This document shows positions 27,341 to 36,040 of a stretch of DNA of 64,000 bases, one piece after another. Made by a program: the position numbers and the translations under genes. The notes beneath the pieces were generated by a model, which saw only the letters and a program-made list of their open reading frames with translations, was not told the DNA's origin and made no database searches. The first letter of the stretch is position 1. Each line of letters opens with the position of its first letter. The stretch lies in NCBI RefSeq assembly GCF_963664075.1, contig NZ_OY760916.1, forward strand, positions 3,679,001 to 3,743,000, written 5' to 3'. The DNA comes from an uncultured Desulfobulbus sp. Its GTDB lineage: Bacteria > Desulfobacterota > Desulfobulbia > Desulfobulbales > Desulfobulbaceae.

Positions 27341-27717
27341 CGGTTCTGTCTTTTTTGCTACTTCCGTAACCCAGGTCGACCCTTCATCGGCGGATGTGCA
27401 ATGCTGGTCGACCAAGGACTGGCTGGCGAAGCGCTTCGCCCTTTGCGCCATTCTGCGTTGGCGCAGAAAATCCTCATAATCCAGCTTGAGTTCTTCCAGG
27501 CTGGCGCGGGCAACCTGGGTTAATTTGAGCTCCATCTTTTTGGACGTTGCCGAAGCTTGCGAGCCTTCGTCGATGTTTTGCACCCCGGAATGCACAGCCT
27601 GCACCATCTGGTCATGGGTGCGACTGCACCGATATAGCATTCACAAAAGCGCACAGTTATGTCGTCGATCAGCTACGCCTCCTGAAAATTTTTCAGGTTA
27701 GCAGCCTGTTTTTCCAC
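27341..27717 (-). pseudogene. Broken four-helix-bundle (S23/IVP-like suffix-domain) protein gene
   Basis: Pieces of one protein family are readable in two frames on the minus strand. From a GTG at 27717 the frame reads NLKNFQEA and then a TAG at 27673-27675. It continues LIDDITVRFCE, then shifts frame near 27645 to RCSRTHDQMVQAVHSG, NIDEGSQASATSKKMELKL and ARASLEELKLDYEDFLRQR. These blocks are the order and text expected of four-helix-bundle suffix-domain proteins. One nonsense codon plus one frameshift disable it, and the C-terminal region runs into repeat B. AAGGAG lies before the original start. Confidence 0.6.
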
Positions 27718-27726
27718 GCAACAGCT

Positions 27727-28020
27727 TCACTCCTTCTTGCTTGGCCTCAGATTAATCTCTCCCAAAACCCTTCTCCGTTCTTCCGTTTTTTCCATCCAAA
27801 CAACCAACTCCCCTTTTTCAGCCCAAACCTTCATCATGTCAAAATAGGGATCAAGGTCTGTGCCAAAACGTGGCGTTCCGTCATATTCATGAAATGCACT
27901 CATGCAATCCATACAATATCCCGTTCGCGCAACCTCTTTGTACGCCACTTTACCTCTGCAGAACGGACATTCAAAGGTATCTTCGGCGGTAACTTCTACC
28001 CAAAATTCATCTGGAAACAT
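27727..28020 (-). CDS. Small zinc-ribbon protein, unknown function
   Basis: 97 residues from the ATG at 28020, which has a perfect AAGGAGG seven bases upstream; the upstream in-frame extension to 28080 is not needed. Two CxxC pairs (CPFC and CMDC, about 20 residues apart) form a likely zinc ribbon near residues 17-45. The C-terminal part is acidic and helical (VWAEKGELVVWMEKTEERRR). No signal or membrane segment. It stands just upstream of the broken four-helix gene on the same strand. Confidence 0.65.
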   Translation of the reverse strand: MFPDEFWVEVTAEDTFECPFCRGKVAYKEVARTGYCMDCMSAFHEYDGTPRFGTDLDPYFDMMKVWAEKGELVVWMEKTEERRRVLGEINLRPSKKE

Positions 28021-28253
28021 ATAAGGGCCTCCTTGCAACCATGGCCTGCAATACGAAGTGAAAGCAAAAGAGTATCCCAAAGGGGCTTTCTCACCGCACG
28101 GTATAAAAATCCATTTCTCAAAAAATGGCAGCTCTTAGTTAGTAAAAATTATCATATCCATTTAAACTAATATATCTTATTTTCTGGAGGGCAAGCAAAG
28201 AAAGCTTTATGGGGAAATAAGAGAATTTCTCTCTCATACAGCTTTTCCCTTTT

Positions 28254-29567
28254 CTAAAAATCTGTTTTTTTGAGATGACGAAAGTAGACAGTCCGCTGAC
28301 TGATCAGGCGAAATCCCAACTCAACGCAAAAAGCCAATCCAAGCATTCCACCTAAAAAACAGAGTTGCAGGGGAGCGGTGACACTTATTTGATACAAAAG
28401 GGAGCCCAACGCGGCACAACACAGCAATGCTCCCAGCAAAGATATCCATATACGGCTCTGTGTTTCCCGGGCAAGCTTAACGTTTGCCATATTGACACAG
28501 GCAAATATCAAAAGAAAACCACCGGACCCCATGGTGGAAATGGCAGACAGATCGACAAGATTTGCAAGTACGATCGTCACCCCTGCTGTGATAAACAGCC
28601 CAAGTAAGGGTTTGTCCCAGACTTTTTTCTCCAGCAATTCAGGCAACTCACCATCTTGAGCAATCACATAGCTTAACCGTGCGGCACCGTAGATTGTCGC
28701 ATTCACGGCAGAAGCTGTAGAGAGCATAGCTGCGATGGCAATCAGAGTAAATCCAGCCTGGCCAAGTGAAGGCCTGGCCGCTTCGGCAAGCGCATAATCT
28801 TTGGCGCCCAGAATGGTTGCAAGGGGCAGTGTCCCCACAGTGACCACGGCTACGCATATATAGAGAACAATGACAAATCCGACACTTGCGTACAAGGCTC
28901 GTGGCAATACTTTATCGGCATCCCTGACATCCTGTGCGGTGTTTGCAATCAACTCAAATCCCTCATATGCAAGAAAAATAATCATCCCACCTGCGATAAG
29001 GGAAAGGGGGGAGCTCCAGGTGGCCGGGGCAATATTATCAGCCTGAACACCAAAAAAGCCGACACCTATGAACAGGCCTAGAATAAGAAGTTTAAGCAAG
29101 ACAATATAATCTTCGGCCTCTCCTACAAGCCTGGAACTAAGCAGATTCAGGCCTGTTATCCCGACGACACAACCGGTAATGAGTATATGTTTCCATATTC
29201 CCTGGATGGCAACGGGAAAAAATGTTGCTCCATAGCTACCAAAAGCATAGGCATATAAAGACAGCATTACCATATAGCTCAGCCATAAGAGAATATTGGC
29301 GCTTCCCGTCAAGAGCCCACTGCCGAAAGCTCGATCGAGAAAGGTGACTGTTCCCCCTTGACTGGGAAAACTGACTGCAAGGTGGGCATAGGAATACGAG
29401 GTCACTAACGCCACCAGACCGGCTATGAGAAAGGCAACCGGAGCCCCACCGCCGCTGAGCTGTACGGAGAGGCCAAGGACTGCAAAAATCCCTCCTCCTA
29501 CCATGCCTCCTATACCAATGGATGACACTTCCCAAAATCCGAGTTTTTTTATCTCCGTCTGTTCCAT
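28254..29567 (-). CDS. APC-family amino acid permease
   Basis: 437 residues with about twelve membrane helices. The N-terminal substrate/ion site text SSIGIGGMVGGGIFAVLG is diagnostic of the amino acid-polyamine-organocation family, and FLAYEGFELIANTAQDVRDADKVLPRA matches the helix 6-7 region. It should import or exchange an amino acid or amine across the inner membrane; the substrate is not evident. The gene is not close to the polyamine genes. It seems monocistronic. Confidence 0.88.
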   Translation of the reverse strand: MEQTEIKKLGFWEVSSIGIGGMVGGGIFAVLGLSVQLSGGGAPVAFLIAGLVALVTSYSYAHLAVSFPSQGGTVTFLDRAFGSGLLTGSANILLWLSYMVMLSLYAYAFGSYGATFFPVAIQGIWKHILITGCVVGITGLNLLSSRLVGEAEDYIVLLKLLILGLFIGVGFFGVQADNIAPATWSSPLSLIAGGMIIFLAYEGFELIANTAQDVRDADKVLPRALYASVGFVIVLYICVAVVTVGTLPLATILGAKDYALAEAARPSLGQAGFTLIAIAAMLSTASAVNATIYGAARLSYVIAQDGELPELLEKKVWDKPLLGLFITAGVTIVLANLVDLSAISTMGSGGFLLIFACVNMANVKLARETQSRIWISLLGALLCCAALGSLLYQISVTAPLQLCFLGGMLGLAFCVELGFRLISQRTVYFRHLKKTDF

Positions 29568-29843
29568 CGCTCTTTTCTACTCCCGAGTACGGCAAAGGCT
29601 CTATTCATTCAATATCAGAGGTTTTTTCGTTGATTGTCTTCGCCGCTTATGCTTGAGTTTAAATTGAACCTGGATGAACGCATGCGATTACAGGTTGAAT
29701 TTTCTTTTGATTTTTTTCCGAGGCACTGCTCTGGAAACTTCGCACTCGCCCCCTTGAGATAAGCACAGTTGTTAGGTGCTGACTCTTTGCGTAGCTATCT
29801 TTTAGTACAACACCTGAATCCTTTGCCGCTAGAGGCATCAAAA

Positions 29844-30206
29844 ATGGAAAAACGAAGATTTAGCCGAATTACCCTCAAAATGGCAGCCAAGCTCACCGTC
29901 GGTGAGGAGATCTACTCCTTCAACGCTGTTGACAACCTCAGCGTTGGGGGATGCTCACTCAATATTGAAACCAATGTCGCCGAGGCGAGCGAGTGCCGAC
30001 TCTGGATCCCTCTTGACTCGACCAACCCAGGACTGGGGATTGATGTCTGCGGTGTTGTGTTACGTTCAACGGGAAACAATCTTGGTATTCGTTTTGACAC
30101 GATCGGCCCGGACAGCCTCTTTCATCTGCACAACCTGATCCGCTATAACGCCCCGGATCCAGATCGTATCGACGAAGAAATCACCCAACATCCGGGCCTC
30201 AAGTAA
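29844..30206 (+). CDS. PilZ-domain protein
   Basis: 120 residues from the ATG at 29844 (AGAGG upstream); the frame to 29769 adds unlikely sequence. The c-di-GMP-binding signature is visible: EKRRFSRI (the RxxxR box at the very N-terminus) and DNLSVGGCSL (D/NxSxxG). It is a stand-alone cytosolic PilZ domain, so it probably works as a c-di-GMP adaptor in line with the many cyclases and phosphodiesterases in the window. The target is unknown. Confidence 0.88.
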   Translation: MEKRRFSRITLKMAAKLTVGEEIYSFNAVDNLSVGGCSLNIETNVAEASECRLWIPLDSTNPGLGIDVCGVVLRSTGNNLGIRFDTIGPDSLFHLHNLIRYNAPDPDRIDEEITQHPGLK

Positions 30207-30260
30207 ACGCACATCAAATCGTTGAAGGCGGAACACAGAAAAATGCGCCCCGCCACCTCC

Positions 30261-31097
30261 TCAGCTCAGCTGGACACGATTGACCTGTGCCTGGTCGCGT
30301 TGCACTGTTCGGTGATACTGTACGGTGGGATATCCAAACAGCAACCCATAGCCCTTGATATGGTCCTCGGGAATACCTAAACGAGCATACATATCAACAT
30401 CGTCTTTGATTATCGAAAAGGCCGTGGGGATCATGCCGTTCCAAAGTGTACCAATCCCCATGGCACCAGCCAGAAGGTCGAAGTAACTCATGGCGATAAT
30501 TGCATCGGCATCCGGAGTCGCTATGCTCGGAGGGGCTGTAATCATCAAGAGATGTGGTGCGTTGCGAAAGATAATATCCTTCCCCTGTTTCCAGGCAGAA
30601 ACCATATGCCGGTAGTAGCTCAGCTCTTTGGGCAACCTTTTTTCCTGGACAACTTTGCGCAGCCCTTCCATGGTCTCTTCACGCAGCCTATCCATACTCT
30701 TGGCATCTTCGATCAAGGTAAAGAGACAGCCCCTGTTGTTTTTGCCCGTGGGCGCATTGGCCACAATATGAAGCATCTCATCTATCGTTTCCCTACCAAC
30801 GGGATCAGGCTTATAAAAACGCACTGATCTCCGTCCCCGAATCAAGGCCTCCACCTGACGCCCGTTGGGGAGCGTCTCCGGGAGGGGAAGAGATTTTTCC
30901 GGACGAATACCACAGATAGACAGAGCTCCGGTGGGGCAAACAGCCAAGCAATGCTGACACTGAATACAGTGATGTTCCCGCTTGGGAATGGCCACCGGAA
31001 GGCCATCTTCCATCTCCAGAATATGAAAAGGACAGTCCTCCACGCAGGCACCGCACTGCACGCAAAGCTCCTGATCAATGGTGAGTTGTAAATCCAT
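30261..31097 (-). CDS. Ferredoxin-nitroreductase fusion protein
   Basis: 278 residues from the ATG at 31097 with GGAG upstream. The N-terminus carries two [4Fe-4S] motifs (CVQCGACVEDCP and CIQCQHCLAVCP, residues about 12-50). The remainder is an FMN-binding nitroreductase domain (RGRRSVRFYKPD, ANAPTGKNNRGCLFTLI). This architecture, common in anaerobes, lets ferredoxin-level electrons feed a flavin-dependent reduction, with NAD(P)H dispensable. The substrate is unknown. Monocistronic and convergent with the PilZ gene. Confidence 0.9.
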   Translation of the reverse strand: MDLQLTIDQELCVQCGACVEDCPFHILEMEDGLPVAIPKREHHCIQCQHCLAVCPTGALSICGIRPEKSLPLPETLPNGRQVEALIRGRRSVRFYKPDPVGRETIDEMLHIVANAPTGKNNRGCLFTLIEDAKSMDRLREETMEGLRKVVQEKRLPKELSYYRHMVSAWKQGKDIIFRNAPHLLMITAPPSIATPDADAIIAMSYFDLLAGAMGIGTLWNGMIPTAFSIIKDDVDMYARLGIPEDHIKGYGLLFGYPTVQYHRTVQRDQAQVNRVQLS

Positions 31098-31440
31098 AGT
31101 ATTCTCCTTCTTCAAGCAGACGATACCACTCAAAATTGTCGATCCCGTAAAAAGCCACGTGAACGACGTTTCGAGCTTCGTAACCCGCTGATTTCATCAT
31201 GCCTAACTGGTAGTTTTTGACTTTTTACGATGCCATCAAAATGGGGTAGCGTTGATGTATTGTATGCAAATATTTCTCGCTGTACATGCGAGTTTTTTTT
31301 GACATGATCAGCTTCCCCGACAGTTAATATCCGGCGCCCTGATCGCTGAAAGTAATGATTGCCTGTTGAAAGCCTAGAATAAGGCTGTTAGACAATACTA
31401 AAAGAAATGGCTGCATCTTCATGCAGCTTTATAGCAAAAG
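31098..31440. other. Intergenic region without a recognised gene
   Basis: A divergent control region of about 340 bases between the ferredoxin-nitroreductase and the PIN-like gene. It must contain both promoters; no clear operator, riboswitch or repeat was found by eye. Confidence 0.5.
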
Positions 31441-31989
31441 ATGCTCAACAGCTGTGTGCCCGACACGGTGCTGATGCAAGAGAGTACCCTTTCCGTGAAA
31501 CCAACTCCTGGCCTCAACAAATCCCCCCAGCTGGTGTATGCAGATCTCCTCCAGCTTCGTGTCGGGATTGTTGACACCTCAACCCTCATCTATCTGGAGC
31601 GGTTAAAGCTCCTCTCGCTGATCAGCAAACATCTACAGCTTTATCTTATCCCTGCGGTGGTCGCTGAATTTGGTCAACGTCCCAAAGGCATGCCTCTTAT
31701 TGCAGCAAGGCACGGATCAACGACTGACTCCATACTCTTAGAAACAGCTATCGAGCTGGCACTGCCTCTCCTTTCAGAAGATGGTGGCCTTTTGCGCAAG
31801 GCAAGGAAAAGGGAGCATCCGCACTATAATACGCTGATGCTACTCCTCACCTTACGCGCCCAAAATGTACTCAGCGCTCAGCGCTGCGCAGCTCTCCAAA
31901 CCCGGCTTTTGACGTTTGCTCGCTACAGCGAAGACGTCTGTAACTATGCCACAGGTTTACTCACCTTTATTGAAGAACAGCAGCGCTGA
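31441..31989 (+). CDS. PIN-like domain protein
   Basis: 182 residues. The core reads VGIVDTSTLIYLERL (first acidic residue of a PIN fold), LIPAVVAEFG (a Glu at the second position) and LLSEDGGLLRKARKR (late Asp), in the order seen in PIN nucleases. The first 38 residues are non-conserved; a start at 31474 is also possible and neither has a good ribosome site. No antitoxin-sized gene adjoins it, so a toxin role is not supported. It could be an RNase or a regulator. Confidence 0.6.
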   Translation: MLNSCVPDTVLMQESTLSVKPTPGLNKSPQLVYADLLQLRVGIVDTSTLIYLERLKLLSLISKHLQLYLIPAVVAEFGQRPKGMPLIAARHGSTTDSILLETAIELALPLLSEDGGLLRKARKREHPHYNTLMLLLTLRAQNVLSAQRCAALQTRLLTFARYSEDVCNYATGLLTFIEEQQR

Positions 31990-31997
31990 GTGTATTA

Positions 31998-32049
31998 CCT
32001 GAATAAAAGATGGGTTATTCAACGCCCACCAGCCGTCACGAATTCAGGC
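31998..32049. repeat. Dispersed palindromic repeat C
   Basis: CCTGAAT at 31999 pairs with ATTCAGG at 32042-32048. On the minus strand the element reads CCTGAATTCGTGACGGCTGG then TGGGC, which matches the copy at 40121-40172 in 23 of 25 positions. It lies between convergent genes and may serve as a transcript end. Confidence 0.65.
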
Positions 32050-32050
32050 A

Positions 32051-32623
32051 TTACTCTGCTCGAATCAATTCACGGGCCAGCTTACTTGCCGCTTCAAGAT
32101 GCTCATCAATATCGGAATTGGATGGTAAAGGTAGGCCACCGGCGATAATGGAGTGTACTTCAAAGCCATAAATCTCCAGATAATCAGTATAACGCTCCTG
32201 CACATCGTTATAGACGCCCGCTCGTTCCACATGAGCAAGAATAAGCACCGCAACCTTTCCAGGAGGTAAACGGCTACTGTTGTCTGCATCATTGGCCTGG
32301 TCGGTATTGATCAGTGAATACATGCGATCATAAAACAGCTTGAATTGACCACAGGTATCGCCAAAATAAATGGGTGAGGAAAAAACAACCACGTCCGCAC
32401 TGTACATCTCTTCCAAGAGATGGGTCACATCATCGAGAAGCACACAGCGTTCAGCACGGGTATGACACCCTTCACACCCCTGACAACCACGGTAATGCAT
32501 GGTATTGAGGGGGTAATCAATGACGCTGGCCCCGTAGGCCGCTGCTGTTTCCGTAAAGGCATGAGCAATGCGGCTGCTGGTTCCATTTTTTCTGGGACTA
32601 CCGATAATATTTAATATTTTCAA
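32051..32623 (-). CDS. NAD(P)H-dependent FMN reductase / iron-sulfur flavoprotein-type
   Basis: 190 residues of flavodoxin-like fold. The FMN phosphate loop is GSPRKNGTSSRIA at the N-terminus. It then has CQGCEGC with another Cys (ERC), resembling the compact cysteine motif of iron-sulfur flavoproteins from anaerobes, and SSPIYFGDTCGQFKLFYDR around the isoalloxazine ring. It should move electrons between NAD(P)H or ferredoxin and an acceptor. Good GGAGA ribosome site. Monocistronic. Confidence 0.85.
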   Translation of the reverse strand: MKILNIIGSPRKNGTSSRIAHAFTETAAAYGASVIDYPLNTMHYRGCQGCEGCHTRAERCVLLDDVTHLLEEMYSADVVVFSSPIYFGDTCGQFKLFYDRMYSLINTDQANDADNSSRLPPGKVAVLILAHVERAGVYNDVQERYTDYLEIYGFEVHSIIAGGLPLPSNSDIDEHLEAASKLARELIRAE

Positions 32624-33335
32624 AGAGTTCTCCTTTTTAATGGAGCCTGTTCACCTGCCCCAATACGGTAAAGGCAACACCTGCTGTTCACTCTCTTCCT
32701 CTTTATTCTGCAGTGCAAAAATCCCAAAGCCCCTAGCAAAGCAAGACTCCCTGCCGTAGACAATTTTGCCTCCTCTGATCAGCGAGCCAAGAAAGATCTG
32801 GCGAGAGAACCTCAAAAAAGAAGGGTAACTGGGTGGAAATAAATGCTTCTTTCCACGCCTTCAGCCTAGCCCTAAGCTAGGGCGGCATTGTACGAACAAG
32901 GGGAATTATTTTCCAGAGAATAATAACCAGCGCCCGAACACAACACCATTAAACGCCTGTTCCTTGGCAAAAAAGAAGCACTTGCCCATTTCCTGACTTC
33001 CCCCTTGGGCCTTTAAGTACAATCCGCCCTTTTTGCACACCTCCCCTGACTTTGCTTGCCCCGCAAGGGATCTCGCAGATATATCTTGAGGCAGCCATGC
33101 ATCGAGAGGCGCACCAAGAGTCGCGATCTTGCACCACAAACGCTTTTCAAGGAGTAGCATAAGCGCTACCCAAGAATTGGCTCCACCGTAGACCAGAAGA
33201 AAAAAACACATAAAATCAGCAGATTTTAGCCTTCGACACTTCGCAGCATTGCTGGTACTGTCTTTGCTTCTCTACTGCCAGATACAGCGCAAATTTTTGA
33301 TAATAGTGGCAACTCTGCCGCCCAAAGGTACCTAC
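32624..33335. other. About 700 bases with no convincing gene
   Basis: An unusually long gap. A minus-strand ORF of 101 codons (32906-33211) is present, but it has no ribosome site and no recognised similarity. A short hairpin GCCCTA/TAGGGC lies near 32870-32885. The right end is the leader of the TrmO-type gene (start 33336). It may be the remains of a decayed gene. Confidence 0.4.
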
Positions 33336-33833
33336 ATGACCCAATCCACGATTACATTTTCTCCCATTGGCATCATTCACAGCGAACATACCGTTGCCAA
33401 AGAAACCCCAATCCAACCCACCTACGCCAAAGGCTGTCGAGGGACAGTAGAAATATTCCCTGAGTTCAGCCAAGGTCTTCAAGATCTGGCCGGCTTTTCT
33501 CATCTCTACCTGGTGACTCATCTCCATCAGGCACCAGAACCACAACTCATTGTAAAGCCTTTTCTTCAGGATGTCCCTCGTGGGGTTTTTTCTACTCGGG
33601 CCCCTTGTCGTCCCAACGCTATCGGCCTGAGCATCGTCGAACTGGTTGGGATTGAGGGATCCACCCTGCTGCTTGACAGCGTCGACATTCTCGACGGGAC
33701 GCCACTCTTGGACCTTAAGCCGTATTGCGCCAAATTTGATCTCATCATGAACACCCGCAATGGCTGGCAGGACGAGGTCGATGAGGCAACTGCCCAGAAA
33801 CGAGGCCTGCGTGAATACGGCGCAAACAAATAA
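33336..33833 (+). CDS. trmO: tRNA (N6-threonylcarbamoyladenosine(37)-N6)-methyltransferase TrmO
   Basis: 165 residues from the ATG at 33336 with AAGG upstream. It contains the full TrmO signature: SPIGIIHSEHTVAKETPIQP at the start, GVFSTRAPCRPNAIGLSIVEL, and DGTPLLDLKPYCAKFD at the end. TrmO transfers a methyl group from SAM to t6A37 of certain tRNAs, improving decoding. This is the more typical of two paralogues in the window. It heads a set of three overlapping genes. Confidence 0.88.
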   Translation: MTQSTITFSPIGIIHSEHTVAKETPIQPTYAKGCRGTVEIFPEFSQGLQDLAGFSHLYLVTHLHQAPEPQLIVKPFLQDVPRGVFSTRAPCRPNAIGLSIVELVGIEGSTLLLDSVDILDGTPLLDLKPYCAKFDLIMNTRNGWQDEVDEATAQKRGLREYGANK

Positions 33834-34290
33834 AAGTACTGTGGACGAATCAAACAGTCACGACCATTGCCTGCTCTGTGGCGCCTACCATCCTCACTCG
33901 TGGAACCTGCGCTTCACTCCCGTGGATGGAGGTGAAGTTGTCTCCACCTTTATCGCAGGCAAAGACCTGCAGGGCTACGATGATCTTGTTCATGGGGGTG
34001 TCATCTGTTCGCTTTTAGACGCTGCCATGACCCACTGCTTGTTTCACCAATCTATTCAGGCCGTCACGGGAGATTTACGGGTTCGCTTTCTCCAACCTGT
34101 TTCCTGTGAGGTACCATTGGAACTTCGGGCCAGGCTGCTCTTCACCTGCCCGCCGCTTTACCAATTGCGGGCAGAACTGCGATGCGACGGACAACTGATG
34201 GCCAAAGCCGAGGGAAAATTTATGCGACGAGGTTGCCATGACAACATCGACAAGATCCCGGCAAATCAGAATAACCATTCTTGTAAATAA
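33811..34290 (+). CDS. PaaI-type hotdog-fold thioesterase
   Basis: 159 residues from the GTG at 33811, which has GAGG at good distance; a GTG at 33841 is another option. The hotdog core includes GYDDLVHGGVICSLLDAAMTHC (the long helix with the catalytic Asp) and TGDLRVRFLQPV. An N-terminal CLLCG plus His may bind metal. Such enzymes hydrolyse acyl-CoA or aryl-CoA thioesters. It overlaps trmO by 23 bases and the following gene by 53 bases, so the three are co-translated. The substrate is unknown. Confidence 0.82.
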   Translation: MNTAQTNKSTVDESNSHDHCLLCGAYHPHSWNLRFTPVDGGEVVSTFIAGKDLQGYDDLVHGGVICSLLDAAMTHCLFHQSIQAVTGDLRVRFLQPVSCEVPLELRARLLFTCPPLYQLRAELRCDGQLMAKAEGKFMRRGCHDNIDKIPANQNNHSCK

Positions 34291-35110
34291 CCTGGCTGGG
34301 GAAGGGCTGAAAACCGAGCATGGCTTTGCTCTCTGGATCGACACCGGAGCGCATCACATACTCTTTGATACCGGCGCCAGTGGGGTATTGCTGGAGAATG
34401 CGGCCGCTTTGCAGGTTGATCTTTGTACGGCGGATACCGTTGTCCTCAGCCACGGACATTACGACCACACCGGCGGGCTTGCCCCTTTACTGAGCCTGAC
34501 CCATTCTTTTGAACTCTACTGCCACCCTGCGGCAGTCTATCCACGCTATGCAATCCGTGGCACAGAGGTCAAATCGATCCAAATGCCGCGCTCAGCCATG
34601 TCAGCACTGGACCGCTTTCCCCAGGAACAACTCCACTGGGTTCAGCAACCGTTCTTGCTGGCTCCCAACATCGGTCTGACCGGCCCCATTGCCCGAAAAA
34701 CCGAGTATGAAGACACAGGAGGACCATTTTTTCTTGACCAGGCAGGACAGCGCCCGGACCCCATAGACGATGATATGGCCCTGTGGATCGCGACCGAATC
34801 CGGTCTGATTGTCTGTGTGGGCTGCGCCCACTCTGGCCTGATCAATACCTTAGATGCTATTCAAACACAGCATCCCGGACAACGCATACGTGCGGTTATC
34901 GGTGGCTTCCACCTGGTCAACGCCGAGAGTCCCCGCGTACAACAAACCATTGAAGCCTTACAGGAACTCGCCCCTGAGCTGGTCATCCCCTGCCACTGCA
35001 CCGGCGAAGAAGCCCAGTTCCAGCTGCAGCAGGGACTGGGGAAACACTGTCGACAAGGTGTAGCGGGCATGCAACTCAGCTTCGCTGCAACCAGTGCAGT
35101 GGTTGCCTAA
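34238..35110 (+). CDS. Metallo-beta-lactamase fold hydrolase
   Basis: 290 residues. The metal motif SHGHYDHTGG (HxHxDH) is intact; further ligands include the Asp/His of CVGCAHSGLINTL and GGFHLVNAE, with PCHCTGEE near the end. This matches the subgroup often labelled 7,8-dihydropterin-6-methyl-4-(beta-D-ribofuranosyl)-aminobenzene-5'-phosphate synthase-like, a family in methanogen cofactor work but broadly distributed and mostly uncharacterised. It overlaps the thioesterase by 53 bases with GAGG before its ATG. Cytosolic. Confidence 0.85.
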   Translation: MTTSTRSRQIRITILVNNLAGEGLKTEHGFALWIDTGAHHILFDTGASGVLLENAAALQVDLCTADTVVLSHGHYDHTGGLAPLLSLTHSFELYCHPAAVYPRYAIRGTEVKSIQMPRSAMSALDRFPQEQLHWVQQPFLLAPNIGLTGPIARKTEYEDTGGPFFLDQAGQRPDPIDDDMALWIATESGLIVCVGCAHSGLINTLDAIQTQHPGQRIRAVIGGFHLVNAESPRVQQTIEALQELAPELVIPCHCTGEEAQFQLQQGLGKHCRQGVAGMQLSFAATSAVVA

Positions 35111-35112
35111 AC

Positions 35113-35150
35113 GCAAAAAGGGCCAGACAGATATTCTGCCTGGCCCTTCT
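35113..35150 (-). terminator. Intrinsic terminator for the HTH gene (possibly bidirectional)
   Basis: AAGGGCCAGACAG (35118-35130) and CTGCCTGGCCCTT (35136-35148) form a 13-bp stem with one G-T pair. On the minus strand TTTTTGCG follows, so it ends the gene at 35206-36027; it may also end the trmO set in the other direction. Confidence 0.75.
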
Positions 35151-35205
35151 CGAGCAACTTTATGACCTAACGGTCATTGAGCCCTTCGTTCAATTCTTCC
35201 GTTTT

Positions 35206-36027
35206 TCAATAGCTCCCAGGAGACTCAACAAGGGGCGGCAACAACTGCTGCACCTCGGGCACACTCCACTGCATTCTTCCTGACAAGGTTGCCACGTTGA
35301 TCTGGTTTAAGCCATGGGCGATCTCCTCAAAGCTCTTTCCCTTGGCACGAAGGCGCTGAATAGAACGTGAGAGCTCTTCCTGGGAGTAGATTTTTTTCTG
35401 GACTCCTGCTGCCGTTGTCCGCTCGACCTCGGCTTCCAGCTCTTCTGAGTTGGCAATGACCGAGGGCGCTATCTCAGGCATCTCAACCACCTCGTAGATC
35501 CCCTCATTGCGCACCTCCATCTCCGGTACCTCATCAAACTCTTCAGGCATTTGCGGAGCAGAGACCACAGAGGTAGTGTCCGGGGGCATCGGGTTGTATT
35601 CGAGCTGCAGCCCAACCATCAAGCGCATGAGGTCATCAATCTGACGATCACGACGGGAAAGTTGCACCCGCATATCTTCAAGCTGCTCTTTTAACAACGC
35701 TATCTGGTCTTTATAGGCGGAGAGCAGATCCCCGAGGTAACTCTCGACATTCTCAGCTGGCGTCATTGGGGCAGACCTCTGCGCAGGCGGCGCTGCCGCG
35801 GGGCTGCTTGTTTCAGCATCACGGGCATAGGTCGACAAAAGCTGCCTCCCTTCATCCCAGCGTTCCAGGTCAGCATAACGAAAACGAACCTCCTGCTTTC
35901 CGGTACTCGGATTGAGGATCAATTTAAACGGAAGCCCCCGTTTGCGATAACGGCTAATGGATTTGGTAGAGACCTTTAAAAATTCTGCGGCCTCCTTCTG
36001 GGTAACCACATACTCGCTCTCACTCAT
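35206..36027 (-). CDS. DNA-binding protein with N-terminal MerR/excisionase-type HTH and C-terminal recombinase-like segment
   Basis: 273 residues from the ATG at 36027 (GAGGTG close upstream). Residues 5-60 form an HTH_17-type winged helix (VTQKEAAEFLKVSTKSISRYRKRG, then RFRYADLERW). A linker, a coiled coil (about 90-135) and an acidic Pro/Glu-rich region follow. The end (IQRLRAKGKSFEEIAHGLNQ, then TLSGRMQWSVPEVQQLL) looks like the small helical segment in serine recombinases that reads rLRaeGkSlreIA-LN-gi-T-G-W-V-L. No catalytic domain is present. It probably binds DNA as a dimer; the target is unknown. Confidence 0.65.
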   Translation of the reverse strand: MSESEYVVTQKEAAEFLKVSTKSISRYRKRGLPFKLILNPSTGKQEVRFRYADLERWDEGRQLLSTYARDAETSSPAAAPPAQRSAPMTPAENVESYLGDLLSAYKDQIALLKEQLEDMRVQLSRRDRQIDDLMRLMVGLQLEYNPMPPDTTSVVSAPQMPEEFDEVPEMEVRNEGIYEVVEMPEIAPSVIANSEELEAEVERTTAAGVQKKIYSQEELSRSIQRLRAKGKSFEEIAHGLNQINVATLSGRMQWSVPEVQQLLPPLVESPGSY

Positions 36028-36040
36028 GCCCACCTCGTTC

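Noticed and set aside
27116..27640. A 174-codon minus-strand ORF after the IS66 element
   Set aside because: Its first half is the frameshifted four-helix-bundle remnant and the second half is repeat B read through, ending in the target duplication; not a single real protein.
31441..31989. Toxin-antitoxin system around the PIN-like gene
   Set aside because: No small partner gene overlaps or adjoins it on either side.
32906..33211. A 101-codon minus-strand ORF
   Set aside because: No ribosome site, no recognised similarity and unusual composition; kept only as a note in the gap description.
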